DNA of 45,465 nt from an uncultured Lentisphaerota bacterium (GCA_903894975.1 CAITSE010000347.1:1-45465), one strand, 5' to 3'. Counted from the first letter of the stretch, positions 36,508-45,465 are shown. Translations and numbers: made by a program. The notes: generated by a model from the letters alone, not told the origin.

Positions 36508-38193
36508 TCAGGCGCGGGCGGAGCGGCTGATTTCGAGGAGGGATTTCATGACGCCGAAGTGGTCGAAGGTCGCGCCTTTGACGCCGAAACTGTCGTGAAG
36601 TTCGCAATAGAGTTCGTAGAGCCGTTCATAGGCGCGGCGGCCGGCGGGCGTGGGTTTGTAGACCGTGTCCTTGAAACCGCACATGGCCTTCTGAGCGGCG
36701 GGCATGGAGGGATGGGCCTTGGCGGCGGCCGCGGCGGCGATGGCCGAACCCAGCGCGCAGGTCTGGGAAGAACGCGAGATCTTGACGGGCCGGCCGAGCA
36801 CGTCGGCATAGATCTGCATGAACAACGGATTTTTCTCGGCGATGCCGCCGCAGGCGACGACCTCGCGGACCTCGACGCCGTACTCGGCGATGCGGTCCAA
36901 GATGCGGCGCGCGCCGAAGGCCGTGGCTTCGATGAGGGCGCGGTAGATTTCGGCGCGGGAGGTGTGCAGGGTCATGCCGAGCAGGAGACCGGTGAGCCGC
37001 TGGTCCACGAGGATGGTGCGGTTGCCGTTGTTCCAGTCCAGGGCGAGCAGGCCACTTTCGCCGGGCTTGAGGGCGGCGGCCTGGCGGGTGAGTTCGGCGT
37101 GGAGCGAGGCGTCGCCCTCGCAGACCTTGGCGACGAACCAGTTGAAGATGTCGCCCACGGCGGACTGCCCGGCCTCGATGGCCAGGGACCCCGGCAGGAT
37201 CGAGCCCTTGACGATGCCGCAGACACCGGGAATGTCCGGAATCGCGGCCTTGGGGGGGGCGACGAGACAGTCGCAGGTGGAGGTGCCGATGATCTTGACC
37301 ATGCGTCCGGGCGCGACGCCGGCGCCGACCGCGCCGAGGTGCGCGTCAAAGGCGCCGACGGCGATGACGATGCCCGCGGGCAGGCCGAGCTTGTCCGCCC
37401 ACTCGCGGCAGAGCCGGCCGGCGGGCTGGTCGACGGTGTGGGCCTGGGCGCAGAGACGGTTGCGGAGTTTCCCCAGTTCCGGGTGCAGTTTGGCCAGGAA
37501 TTTCGCTTCGGGATAGCCGTCCCAGTCCGCATTGAACATAGCCTTGTGCCCGGCGGCGCAGATGCCGATCTTGAGCTTGTCCAGCGACTTCACGCCGGCC
37601 AGCACCGCGGGGATGTAATCGGCGAACTCAATCCAGGTATGGGCGGCCTTGAACACCGCGGGATCGGTGTTCAGGCAGTGCCAGAGTTTGGCGAAGAACC
37701 ATTCAGAGGAATAGGTGCCGCCGCACTTGGCCAGGTATTCGGGATGCATTTTCGCGGCCAGGGCCGTGATTTTGGTTGCCTCATCCATGGCCGTGTGGTC
37801 TTTCCACATCCAGGCCTGGGCGTTGAGATTTTTGGCAAACTTGGGTTGGAACGCGAGCGGGCGGAGCGCGGCATCCACCGGGATGGGTGTGGAACCCGTG
37901 GTATCCACGCCGATGCCGGCAACCTTGTCCGGGGCGAACCCGCGGGTCTTGGCGGCGGCCTTCAGGGCGCCCTTGACCACGGCCTCCAGTCCCAGAAGAA
38001 AATCCATCGGGTTCTGCCTGGCCACGTGCGGATTTTTGCGGTCGGTGAGCACACCGGCGTCGCCGCTGGGATACTGGAACACCGCGGCGCCGATCTCGCT
38101 GCCGTCGCGAACGTCTGCCACCACGGCGCGCACGGAATTGCTGCCATAGTCAATGCCGATCGTATAGTTCGCGTCTTTTTTCATCGTCGCCAT
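36508..38193 (-). CDS. araB: Ribulokinase-like FGGY carbohydrate kinase
   Basis: YTIGIDYGSNSVRAVVADVRDGSEIGAAVFQYP...GIGVDTTGSTPIPVD...VGAFDAHLGAVGAGV...KIIGTSTCDCLV. Confidence 0.88.
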   Translation of the reverse strand: MATMKKDANYTIGIDYGSNSVRAVVADVRDGSEIGAAVFQYPSGDAGVLTDRKNPHVARQNPMDFLLGLEAVVKGALKAAAKTRGFAPDKVAGIGVDTTGSTPIPVDAALRPLAFQPKFAKNLNAQAWMWKDHTAMDEATKITALAAKMHPEYLAKCGGTYSSEWFFAKLWHCLNTDPAVFKAAHTWIEFADYIPAVLAGVKSLDKLKIGICAAGHKAMFNADWDGYPEAKFLAKLHPELGKLRNRLCAQAHTVDQPAGRLCREWADKLGLPAGIVIAVGAFDAHLGAVGAGVAPGRMVKIIGTSTCDCLVAPPKAAIPDIPGVCGIVKGSILPGSLAIEAGQSAVGDIFNWFVAKVCEGDASLHAELTRQAAALKPGESGLLALDWNNGNRTILVDQRLTGLLLGMTLHTSRAEIYRALIEATAFGARRILDRIAEYGVEVREVVACGGIAEKNPLFMQIYADVLGRPVKISRSSQTCALGSAIAAAAAAKAHPSMPAAQKAMCGFKDTVYKPTPAGRRAYERLYELYCELHDSFGVKGATFDHFGVMKSLLEISRSARA

Positions 38194-38339
38194 GGTATCA
38201 GCCCCTTCCATCATTCCGTTCCCGCCGGAACACCTGTTGAACACACAAAAAGGTCGCCGGGAATATACCGCGCCTGCCAACACAAGGAGATTTCCCCAAA
38301 TCGCCAAGATTGCCAAGGAAGATGCGCGATCTCGCCCGT

Positions 38340-39509
38340 TCATTTCACCACACCGTCCATGAACGGGTTTTGCGGAGTCAGGGGTTCCACCTGAATCTGA
38401 TAGGCGTGACGGAATGCCAGGCCGGAAACACGCTTGCGTCCCCACTTGATCTCAAACGCGCGCAGTTTCCCCCCGCGTCGGACCACCAAATCAACTTCCG
38501 CCTGCTCCCGATTGCGCCAAAAAAACAATTCCGCTTCACCGCCAGTCAGCAAATTCCACTTCGCCGCCTCCGCCACGACCCAGTTTTCCCACAACTGCCC
38601 AATGTCCGGGCGCATGGCGGAGGGATCAAAACTGTTCAGCAGGGCGTTGCGAATGCCGGTGTCCCAGAAGAAAATCTTCCGGCTCTTGGCAACTTCTTTG
38701 CGCGGATTGGTGGAAAAAGACGGCAGACGGAAAATGACAAAGGTCTGCTCCAGAAGATCAAGATACCGCTCGACGGTGGGGCGGGCCATCTGCAACTGCT
38801 GCGCCAGTTCATGAATCGACACCGCCGCGCCTGCCTGGTGCGCAAGCAGAAGCAACAGGCGCCGAAGCGTGGCGGGAGATTTCACCAACCCCTCCTGCAC
38901 AATGTCCTTCCATAAGTAATCCGAACTGAGTTCCCGGAGCAATCCGGCCTTGTCCGTAGTGGTGACCACTTCCGGATAACCGCCGAACACCATGGACTCC
39001 AACAAGGCGGCCCGGAGTGCCTTCGCATGGGTTTCCAGCAAGACCGGGCGCGGGATCGACGTGGAATACCACTCGCGAATGCGAAGCGTCTCCGCGAACA
39101 CCAGCGGCGGCAACGGCAATTTGCGCTTGCGTCCGGTCAGGCTTTCCGCGGACTGGTCGAGAAGATCAAGGCTGGAGGAACCCAACAGGAGAAATTTCAT
39201 GGGGCTTTTCGCGTCAATCCAGCCTTTCACAATGCGAGCGGCTTCAGGCACCCGCTGCGCCTCGTCCAAGACCAGGAAGTCCGGATTCCCCAAGGTTTGC
39301 CGGGCATGCGCCGGAGTCAGTGCGGCGGCGGTGAGAAACCGCGCACTCTCGTTCTCGATGTCGAAGTTCAGAAACAACGCGTTACGTCCGTGAAGCACCT
39401 GCCGGACAAGGGAGGTTTTCCCCACTTGCCGGGCGCCGAGAAGTAGGACCGCCTTCGGTCCGGCCAAAAACCGTTCCAGTTCTTTTTCCGCTATTCTGGA
39501 TATGTACAT
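38340..39509 (-). CDS. AAA ATPase with DUF4143-type C-terminus
   Basis: AVLLLGARQVGKTSLVRQVL...DFLVLDEAQRVPEAARIVKGWID...FLLLGSSSLDLLDQSAESLTGRKRKLPLPPLVFAE... Confidence 0.9.
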   Translation of the reverse strand: MYISRIAEKELERFLAGPKAVLLLGARQVGKTSLVRQVLHGRNALFLNFDIENESARFLTAAALTPAHARQTLGNPDFLVLDEAQRVPEAARIVKGWIDAKSPMKFLLLGSSSLDLLDQSAESLTGRKRKLPLPPLVFAETLRIREWYSTSIPRPVLLETHAKALRAALLESMVFGGYPEVVTTTDKAGLLRELSSDYLWKDIVQEGLVKSPATLRRLLLLLAHQAGAAVSIHELAQQLQMARPTVERYLDLLEQTFVIFRLPSFSTNPRKEVAKSRKIFFWDTGIRNALLNSFDPSAMRPDIGQLWENWVVAEAAKWNLLTGGEAELFFWRNREQAEVDLVVRRGGKLRAFEIKWGRKRVSGLAFRHAYQIQVEPLTPQNPFMDGVVK

Positions 39510-39596
39510 ATATCAAAATTACCCTTTATTTTGATACTACAAGTGTCAATATACAGGATTTATTTTCCCATGCCAACCGCCTCGGGCAATTGCCGG

Positions 39597-39720
39597 GTAA
39601 TGGCTCAAGTTACGGGAGGCGTCCCTTGGGGAGTGGGCGTCCCGCCCACTTGGGAAAGTGGGCATCTTGCCCCCTTTCTGGCAACTGAGCATCCCGCCCC
39701 TCCCGTAACCGACCCATTAC
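39597..39720. mobile_element. MITE-like element with ~22-bp terminal inverted repeats and a putative 8-9-bp target duplication
   Basis: Left end gtaatggctcaagttacgggagg (39597-39619), right end cctcccgtaaccgacccattac (39699-39720); attgccggg at 39589-39597 and 39721-39729. Confidence 0.7.
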
Positions 39721-39728
39721 ATTGCCGG

Positions 39729-39820
39729 GATGCGGCTGCACGAGCTGGAAGGCGTCCTGCAAGCCGCGCTGGCCGCGGAGCTGTATGTGATGACGCGCCC
39801 CGACCCGTACCACTATTCTG
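39729..39820 (+). pseudogene. Relic fragment of a GH35 gene
   Basis: 39756-39820 matches 40479-40543 of the intact GH35 gene at ~83% (GVLQAALAAELYVMTRPDPYHYS vs GFLQAALAEGLYVIARPGPYQYS). Confidence 0.8.
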
Positions 39821-39869
39821 TTTTTGACCGTCATAAACAAACCACAGAACAAGAACAGAACGAAACAAA

Positions 39870-40046
39870 ATGAACAGACAGGCACTAAACATGAGTACCA
39901 TAAAAAAAGGTAATACAGACAGAGACACAGGAAAGATTAGCGCAAGGGAAAACCGGGGAAACCGGGAAAACTCCATGCAGGAAATGTTGGAACGTTGCCG
40001 GAAGATGCAAGAAAAAGCACGGGCACCCCCAAACCCGGCGGCTTAA
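39870..40046 (+). CDS. Small 58-aa ORF, charged
   Basis: MNRQALNMSTIKKGNTDRDTGKISARENRGNRENSMQEMLERCRKMQEKARAPPNPAA*; ATGA overlap with the relic frame stop; below the size cutoff of the ORF track. Confidence 0.4.
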   Translation: MNRQALNMSTIKKGNTDRDTGKISARENRGNRENSMQEMLERCRKMQEKARAPPNPAA

Positions 40047-40239
40047 TCAGGGCGGCAATGAAAACGGGTCGAAGACCCTTTCCAGAGGGGTTTGGGGGGA
40101 GGCGAAACCGGCATCCCCCCAACTTCTTCCGCCCGGGCTGTTATCCGGGTACTTGGCGGACGGGGTGTTATGGTGGCGGGTGTTGCGGCCCGGGGGTTCC
40201 GGGCTGCGCATCATCCGGCTTTGAACCGAGGTTTCCGTC

Positions 40240-42369
40240 ATGGATCCCATCCGTCACACGGCCACGGCCTATCTCATCAACGGCGTTCCGACCTATCTGA
40301 ACTCCGGCGAGTTTCATTACTTCCGCGTGCCCAAGGCCGACTGGCGGCGGCGGATGCGGCTGTTCAAGGAGGCTGGCGGCAATGTGCTGGCCACGTATGT
40401 GCCCTGGCTGCTGCACGAGCCCGAAGAAGGCCAGTTTGTCTGGGGCGAGACCGCGGATCACCTGGACCTGGACGGCTTCCTGCAAGCCGCGCTCGCCGAG
40501 GGGCTGTACGTGATCGCGCGGCCCGGTCCGTACCAGTATTCCGAGCTGGTCTACGACGGCCTGCCCGGCTGGCTGTGCGAGAATTACCCCGCCCTGCGGG
40601 CGCACAACCGTCAGGGCAAAAGCTTCCGCACCTCCTCGGTGTCATACGTCCACCCGCTGTTCTGGGAAAAAGTGCGCCGCTGGTTCGACCGGGTCTGCCC
40701 GATCCTGGCGAAGCACACCGTCACCAACGGCGGCCCCATCGCCTTCACCCAGATCGACAACGAGATGGGCGGCGTTCACGAATGGCACGGTGGCCTGGAC
40801 TACAATGCCGAGGCCATGGGTTTCGGCCGGCCCGACGGCCGCTTTCCCCGCTGGCTGCACGCCCGCCACCGCGAGATTGCGGTATTAAACGCCCATTACG
40901 GAACACGTTATACTTCGTTCGCGGAAGTGGAACCGCCCCCGGCCTGCGGTTCCGGCGTGACGGCCATCCGCCGCAATCAGGACTACTTCCATTTCTACCT
41001 GGGCACCATCGCCGAGTACGCCAGGTTCCTGGCGGACCAGTTCCGCGTCCATGGCATCGACACGCCTATCGTCCACAACTCCGGCAATCCCGGCATGAAC
41101 GCGTACTTCCTCGAAACCGCCGCGGAACTGGGCGAGACGTTTGTGCTCGGCTCCGACCATTATTACAACTTGGGCCAGAATTGGTCGCAGAACCATCCCA
41201 CCCCGCAATATGCCGCGCAATCCCTGATCTCCCTCGAAGAACTGCGCCTGATGGGATTCCCCCCGACCGTCTTCGAACTGCCCGGCGGAAGCTGTTCCAA
41301 CTGGCCGCCGATCCTGCCGTCGGATGCGCTGGCCTGCTACCTGACCAACCTGGCGTTCGGCATGCGCGGGCACAATTACTACATCTTCACCGGCGGCCCC
41401 AACCCGCCCGGCGCCGGCACCACCTCCGATCTCTATGATTACGACGCCGGCATCGGCCCGGCGGGCGAGATCCGTCCGCTGTATGCCGCCCAGAAAGAGT
41501 TCGGCCAGATCCTGGCCGCGCACCCCTGGCTGCCGACCGCGTTCCGGCAGTGCGATTTCCGGCTGGCGCTCGACCTGGAATATTCCCGCACCGATCACTA
41601 CTGGCCCGCGGGCGGCGACCTCAACCCGTCGCCCAAACATGCATGGGATCTACTGCGCGTCGGGCCGCTGACCACCGCCCTGTGCGCGGGACTGTCCCCG
41701 GAAATGGTGCGGCTCGACGCTCTGCCGCCCCCGACGGAAGCGATGCCATTGCTGGTGATCGCCGCCGCGAGCATGGCGGCCGGCAAACAGCAGGCGCTCG
41801 TCCAATTCCTGAAAGCCGGCGGCAAGGCGCTGATCCTGCCGGTGCTGCCGTGGCTGGACGAGGCGCTGCGGCCCTGCACGATTCTTGCGGATTTCCTGCG
41901 TGCGCCGCCAACGGTTCCGGTCCCCAAGAGTTACCTGCGCCCGACCGTCGGCGGCGTCGTCAATATCCGCGGCGAGGTGACCGCGCTGTGGGAGAAGCTG
42001 CCGCCCGGCGCGGAACCCGGCGGCGTCGAAGAACACTCCGGCCGGCCTATCGCCTGGAGCCTGAAAACCGCAGGCGGCGGAGAGGTCGTCATGCTCAGCT
42101 TCAAATGGGTGCATTCCATGCGCGAACACGAACGGATGCTGAAGGCCCTGCTCATGCGGCTCGGCTGCCGGCCGGTCATACAGGGTTCAAATCCGAATGT
42201 CTGGGCCACGCTCTGGACGGCCGGCGACAAGCGGCTGCTGTTCCTGCTCAACCTGTTTACGGACCGGCAGGAAACCAAGGTGCGCCTCACCTTGGCCGAT
42301 GGCCGGACAATCCCCGCCGGCTCGCATGCGGTGGCTCCGGTGACGGTCTCGGTGGTGGAGATTCCGTAG
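40240..42369 (+). CDS. GH35 beta-galactosidase-like glycoside hydrolase
   Basis: YLINGVPTYLNSGEFHYFRVPKADWRRRMRLFKEAGGNVLATYVPWLLHEPEEGQF...ARPGPYQYSELVYDGLPGWL...IAFTQIDNEMG. Confidence 0.92.
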   Translation: MDPIRHTATAYLINGVPTYLNSGEFHYFRVPKADWRRRMRLFKEAGGNVLATYVPWLLHEPEEGQFVWGETADHLDLDGFLQAALAEGLYVIARPGPYQYSELVYDGLPGWLCENYPALRAHNRQGKSFRTSSVSYVHPLFWEKVRRWFDRVCPILAKHTVTNGGPIAFTQIDNEMGGVHEWHGGLDYNAEAMGFGRPDGRFPRWLHARHREIAVLNAHYGTRYTSFAEVEPPPACGSGVTAIRRNQDYFHFYLGTIAEYARFLADQFRVHGIDTPIVHNSGNPGMNAYFLETAAELGETFVLGSDHYYNLGQNWSQNHPTPQYAAQSLISLEELRLMGFPPTVFELPGGSCSNWPPILPSDALACYLTNLAFGMRGHNYYIFTGGPNPPGAGTTSDLYDYDAGIGPAGEIRPLYAAQKEFGQILAAHPWLPTAFRQCDFRLALDLEYSRTDHYWPAGGDLNPSPKHAWDLLRVGPLTTALCAGLSPEMVRLDALPPPTEAMPLLVIAAASMAAGKQQALVQFLKAGGKALILPVLPWLDEALRPCTILADFLRAPPTVPVPKSYLRPTVGGVVNIRGEVTALWEKLPPGAEPGGVEEHSGRPIAWSLKTAGGGEVVMLSFKWVHSMREHERMLKALLMRLGCRPVIQGSNPNVWATLWTAGDKRLLFLLNLFTDRQETKVRLTLADGRTIPAGSHAVAPVTVSVVEIP

Positions 42370-42412
42370 GGCGGCCCCCGGGTGGCGGGGAATGGGCTGA
42401 ACCTCGAGGGAC

Positions 42413-42598
42413 GTAATGGCTTAGTTACAAGAGGCCTGTGGTCTGTAGGCCTATGGCTGGTGGTGAAGAGTAAAACGGAAAGATCGAAGGTTTGTTCCTG
42501 TCCACGCTTTCCCCACAGGCCCACAGACCTTTCTAACTCTGGCCCCCTCCCGTAACTTGAGCCATTACAAGGGACGCCTCTCGTAACGGAGCCATTAC
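42413..42598. mobile_element. Second locus of the GTAATGG-type inverted-repeat element (compound)
   Basis: gtaatggcttagttacaagagg (42413-42434), cctcccgtaacttgagccattac (42546-42568; exact reverse complement of 39597-39619), cctctcgtaacggagccattac (42577-42598). Confidence 0.7.
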
Positions 42599-42677
42599 CG
42601 GTGAGATGGATTATGGTATTTCATTCCATCTCTCTGCCACCATGCCGGTGGCGCGTCCCGCACCGGAGGAATCCATC

Positions 42678-43940
42678 ATGAATATTCCGCTCCGCCCCTT
42701 CTGCACCGCCGCCGCGCTGGCCGCCGTCATGTTCTCCACTCAAAGCGTCTTCGCCAACGCCGGGCCACGGCCGCCGCGCCCCGCCGCCGCGGCCAAGCCG
42801 GCCGTGGTCCTGCCCGCCGACCTCGTGGTCCAGGCCGATCTCAGCCTGGCCAAAGGCGCCGCCTTCCTCCTGGCCAAACAAGCGCCGGACGGTTCCTGGA
42901 TGGCCAGCCCCGCCATCACCGCCCTCAACAGCCTGGCCCTGGCCTATTCCCCTGACGCCGCCAAACCCGAAGTCCGCGCCGCCATCAACCGCGGCCTGGA
43001 CGCCGTGATCAAGAACGCCCAGCCCGACGGCTCAATCTTCAACAAAGAAAACGAGGAGTACCCCAATTATTCCACGGCCATCAGCACCATCGCCCTGGCC
43101 CTGCTCAACCGGCCCCAGGACCAGAAAGTGCTCCGCGCCGCTCGCGCCTTCCTGCTCGGTTCCCAGTTCAAGGATGCCGCCGCCGCGGACGGCTCTTTCG
43201 GCGGCATCGGCTACGGCAAGGAAAAACGCCCCGACCTCTCCAACACCCAGTGGGGCCTGGAAGCCCTCTACCTGACCGAGCACCTGGACAAGGATACCGG
43301 CACCCAGAACCAGGCCAAGGCCAAAGAAGGCGACCTCGCCTGGGATCGCGCCCTCCAATTCCTCTCCACCTGCCAGAACCTCAAGGAAACCAACACCCAG
43401 GTCTGGGTCGCCGCGGATCCCGACAACCGCGGCGGCTTTGTCTACATGCCCGGCCAGAGCAAGGCCGGCAAGCTCACCAAGGATGGCAAGGCCTCCCCCA
43501 GCGACCTGAAGGCCTCCGAGGACGGCGACTCCCTGCGCAGCTACGGCAGCATGACCTACGCCGGCCTCAAAAGCATGATCTACGCCAAGCTCAGCAAGGA
43601 CGACCCCCGCGTCAAGGCCGCCGCCGACTGGGCCGCCCGCCACTACACCTTTGACGAAAACCCCGGCATGAAAGACTCCGGCCTCTTCTATTATCTCCAC
43701 ACCAGCGCCAAGGCACTGGCTGCCCTGGGCGAGGAAAACCTCACCCTGCCCGACGGTTCCCGCCGCGCCTGGCGCCAGGATCTGCTCAAGAGCCTCATCG
43801 CCAAGCAGCGCCCCGGCGGTGAATGGCAGAACGCCAATGCCCGCTGGTGGGAAAGCGCCCCCGAACTGGTCACCGGCTACAGCATGATTGCCCTCGGCGT
43901 CACCCTGGACCGCACCCCCGCCAGCCCCGCGGGAAAATGA
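42678..43940 (+). CDS. Exported prenyltransferase/squalene-cyclase-type repeat protein
   Basis: Signal peptide; AKGAAFLLAKQAPDGSW, INRGLDAVIKNAQPDGSI, GLFYYLHTSAKALAALGEENLTLPDGSRRAWRQDLLKSLIAKQRPGGEWQN toroid repeats; GGAGG SD. Confidence 0.85.
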   Translation: MNIPLRPFCTAAALAAVMFSTQSVFANAGPRPPRPAAAAKPAVVLPADLVVQADLSLAKGAAFLLAKQAPDGSWMASPAITALNSLALAYSPDAAKPEVRAAINRGLDAVIKNAQPDGSIFNKENEEYPNYSTAISTIALALLNRPQDQKVLRAARAFLLGSQFKDAAAADGSFGGIGYGKEKRPDLSNTQWGLEALYLTEHLDKDTGTQNQAKAKEGDLAWDRALQFLSTCQNLKETNTQVWVAADPDNRGGFVYMPGQSKAGKLTKDGKASPSDLKASEDGDSLRSYGSMTYAGLKSMIYAKLSKDDPRVKAAADWAARHYTFDENPGMKDSGLFYYLHTSAKALAALGEENLTLPDGSRRAWRQDLLKSLIAKQRPGGEWQNANARWWESAPELVTGYSMIALGVTLDRTPASPAGK

Positions 43941-43944
43941 CGAA

Positions 43945-44026
43945 GAATCGGACGAATCCGACCGATCTGACTGATCTGACTGATCCGTCCGATTGGTCCG
44001 ATCCGTCAGATCCGTCCGATAGGTCA
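43945..44026. repeat. 9-bp-period GATCYGWCY tandem repeat (intergenic)
   Basis: gaatccgac cgatctgac tgatctgac tgatccgtc cgattggtc cgatccgtc agatccgtc cgataggtc. Confidence 0.9.
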
Positions 44027-44031
44027 ACCCC

Positions 44032-45066
44032 ATGCTCTCCGAAATCCTCTGGATGTTCCGCCAATCGCTGGGCCTGCTGCTGCGCTGGCCGGAGTACGAC
44101 CACAATCGTTGGGGCGTCCTCGGCGTCCTGGTGATGCTGGCCGGCATCCTGTTCCTGGGCTTCAGCCTTTGGCGGAGTTGCGCCGCCAAGACCAAACGCC
44201 GTCTGCTTTGGCTCCTCAGCGGTCTGTTCATCGCCGCCGCCACGCTCACCGCCGGCAGCACCGCCGTCTGCCACGGCACCCATGAACCACGCCGCACCGC
44301 CGCCGGACTGGAACCGGCCGCGACCGAAGCGACAAGCCCGGTCTCGGGCGCCGAAGTCCTGGAACTCGCCGGCCCGGCCGACGCGCCTTGGGGCCTGCTG
44401 GTCCTGATCGGCGGCTACGGTTCCGAATCGCCCGCCCTCGCCGAACCGCCGTCCCTGCGCCAGCCCTGGCAGCCCGGACCGCAGCCGGACCCGCTGCCCG
44501 GCCTGTTCCGCCGCCGCATCTTCGTCCATCTCCACGGTGGCTTCGGCTGGACGGGCTGGGAGAAAACCGAACCGCTCGGCGCCAGCCTGAGCCGGCACCT
44601 CGAACAGCGCCGCCGTGAACTCGACCTGGAAAAACTGCCGTGCCTGCTCATCGCCCACTCCCGCGGCGCCCAGGTCGCCGCCGCGGCGCCGGTGTTCCGG
44701 ACCGAGCCCGGCTGGACCCGCGTCGCCGTCCATCCCCCCGCCGGCGTCGATCCCCTGCTCCGCCTCCTGGCCGGCATCAGCCCCGAGATCACCGAGATCC
44801 ACACCCTCGGCGGCAAGATCCAGTTCGATCTCCTGCGCGAGCCCGGCCTACGCGCCAGCCTCTTCCCCTTCGACGCCGTCTACCAGGCCCGCCTCTGGGA
44901 TCGCACCGTCACCCGTTTCCCGGCCCAGACCGGACTGCCCCTGCGCAACCTCTCCCCCATCGGCTCCCACGTCATGCCTTTCTGCCGACGCGACACCGCG
45001 TTCTGGCGCGACCTCGAAGCCGAACTCCGCGCCCCCCAACCCTTCGCCCGCCCCGGCCCCGGGTGA
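44032..45066 (+). CDS. Membrane-anchored protein with possible alpha/beta-hydrolase-like region
   Basis: Two N-terminal TM segments; LPCLLIAHSRGAQVAAAAPVF nucleophile-elbow-like segment. Confidence 0.55.
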   Translation: MLSEILWMFRQSLGLLLRWPEYDHNRWGVLGVLVMLAGILFLGFSLWRSCAAKTKRRLLWLLSGLFIAAATLTAGSTAVCHGTHEPRRTAAGLEPAATEATSPVSGAEVLELAGPADAPWGLLVLIGGYGSESPALAEPPSLRQPWQPGPQPDPLPGLFRRRIFVHLHGGFGWTGWEKTEPLGASLSRHLEQRRRELDLEKLPCLLIAHSRGAQVAAAAPVFRTEPGWTRVAVHPPAGVDPLLRLLAGISPEITEIHTLGGKIQFDLLREPGLRASLFPFDAVYQARLWDRTVTRFPAQTGLPLRNLSPIGSHVMPFCRRDTAFWRDLEAELRAPQPFARPGPG

Positions 45067-45077
45067 ACCCAACGTAG

Positions 45078-45097
45078 CGCAGACACTCCTGTCTGCG
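45078..45097. repeat. Short hairpin repeat cgcagaca-ctcc-tgtctgcg
   Basis: Perfect 8-bp stem, 4-nt loop. Confidence 0.75.
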
Positions 45098-45160
45098 TCC
45101 GCGGTCTGTGGCCTGTGGGTCTGTGGGGGGAAACTGTTGTCCCAAACCGCGCCGCGGCAT

Positions 45161-45195
45161 GATCCGTCCGATCCGTCCGATCTGACTGATCTGAA
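45161..45195. repeat. 9-bp-period GATCCGTCC/GATCTGACT tandem repeat
   Basis: gatccgtcc gatccgtcc gatctgact gatctgaa. Confidence 0.85.
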
Positions 45196-45403
45196 GACAA
45201 ACCGTTCTGGGAAAATCCGTTTTCCGCAGATTTCGCAGATTGGCGCAGATTTCCGGATTCTTCGGTTCACGCGGAGGCGCGGAGTCCGCGGAGAGGACGG
45301 CTGCGGACGGCTTAATTGGTATCAGCCCCCGCAGGGGGCGGCACTCCCCTAGCCTCGGGCGTAAGCCCGTGGAAATCATGGTATCCGAAATAACATCAAG
45401 CCC

Positions 45404-45465
45404 CCGCAGGGTGGCGGCACCGTCCATTCCAAGCGGGTGCCCCGATCTGTGCCGCCACCCTGCGG
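45404..45465. repeat. Palindromic element with perfect 17-bp arms, reaching the window edge
   Basis: ccgcagggtggcggcac ... gtgccgccaccctgcgg; related ccgcagggggcggcac unit at ~45329-45346. Confidence 0.85.

Noticed and set aside
30761-38394. Long antisense ORFs 30761-32422, 32462-33784, 33788-35311 and 36559-38394
   Set aside because: Antisense to clear GH106-like, tannase and ribulokinase genes; same codon-position shadow effect.
38340-39509. DUF4143 AAA ATPase as part of a defence system
   Set aside because: Isolated gene in a metabolic neighbourhood; family is widespread and no partner genes are present.
42405-42576. AGGGACG direct repeat as target duplication of the second GTAATGG element
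   Set aside because: AAGGGACG also belongs to the extended element end (inverse of GGCGTCCCTT at 39618-39628), so it is not independent evidence of a duplication.

Overview
Two different regions meet at a tRNA gene. (1) Positions ~1-20,460 look like a defence island. It holds a type I R-M operon on the minus strand: hsdM, a DUF1016/YhcG-like nuclease, rhuM, hsdS, cargo genes, and hsdR, which runs off the left edge. Between hsdS and hsdR the cargo is stacked as a PD-(D/E)XK nuclease plus partner, a DUF262+HNH (GmrSD-like) protein, and a 156-aa ORF plus zeta-like toxin-antitoxin pair. The blocks are separated by short leftover copies of the hsdS 3' end and the hsdR 5' end. Upstream lies a cluster headed by a divergent WYL-type regulator: double-AAA+ ATPase, Sel1-repeat protein, small acidic Cys protein, SUMF1/FGE-fold protein, DEDDh exonuclease, and an HNH/DUF1524 protein lacking a DUF262 half. 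It may be an undescribed system, and a GGACA-N6-GTCCGGGGTGYGARAA motif occurs upstream of both its putative transcription units. (2) A tRNA with anticodon CAU (tRNA-Ile2-like) at ~20,860-20,933 marks the border. Beyond it is ordinary chromosome: truA, zinc-ribbon protein, ferredoxin, V-ATPase C/G-like subunits, PTS EIIA, glycosyltransferase, NHL protein, GH106-like, tannase, ispD, ribulokinase, DUF4143 ATPase, GH35 and others. This part carries many dispersed palindromic repeats, a MITE-like element with a putative target-site duplication, two apparent single-base frameshifts and a C10 tract in a glycosyltransferase gene. Family calls come from motif recognition by eye, with no database search. 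The repeat style is compatible with a Verrucomicrobiota/Kiritimatiellota/Lentisphaerota-type genome, but that is inference only.
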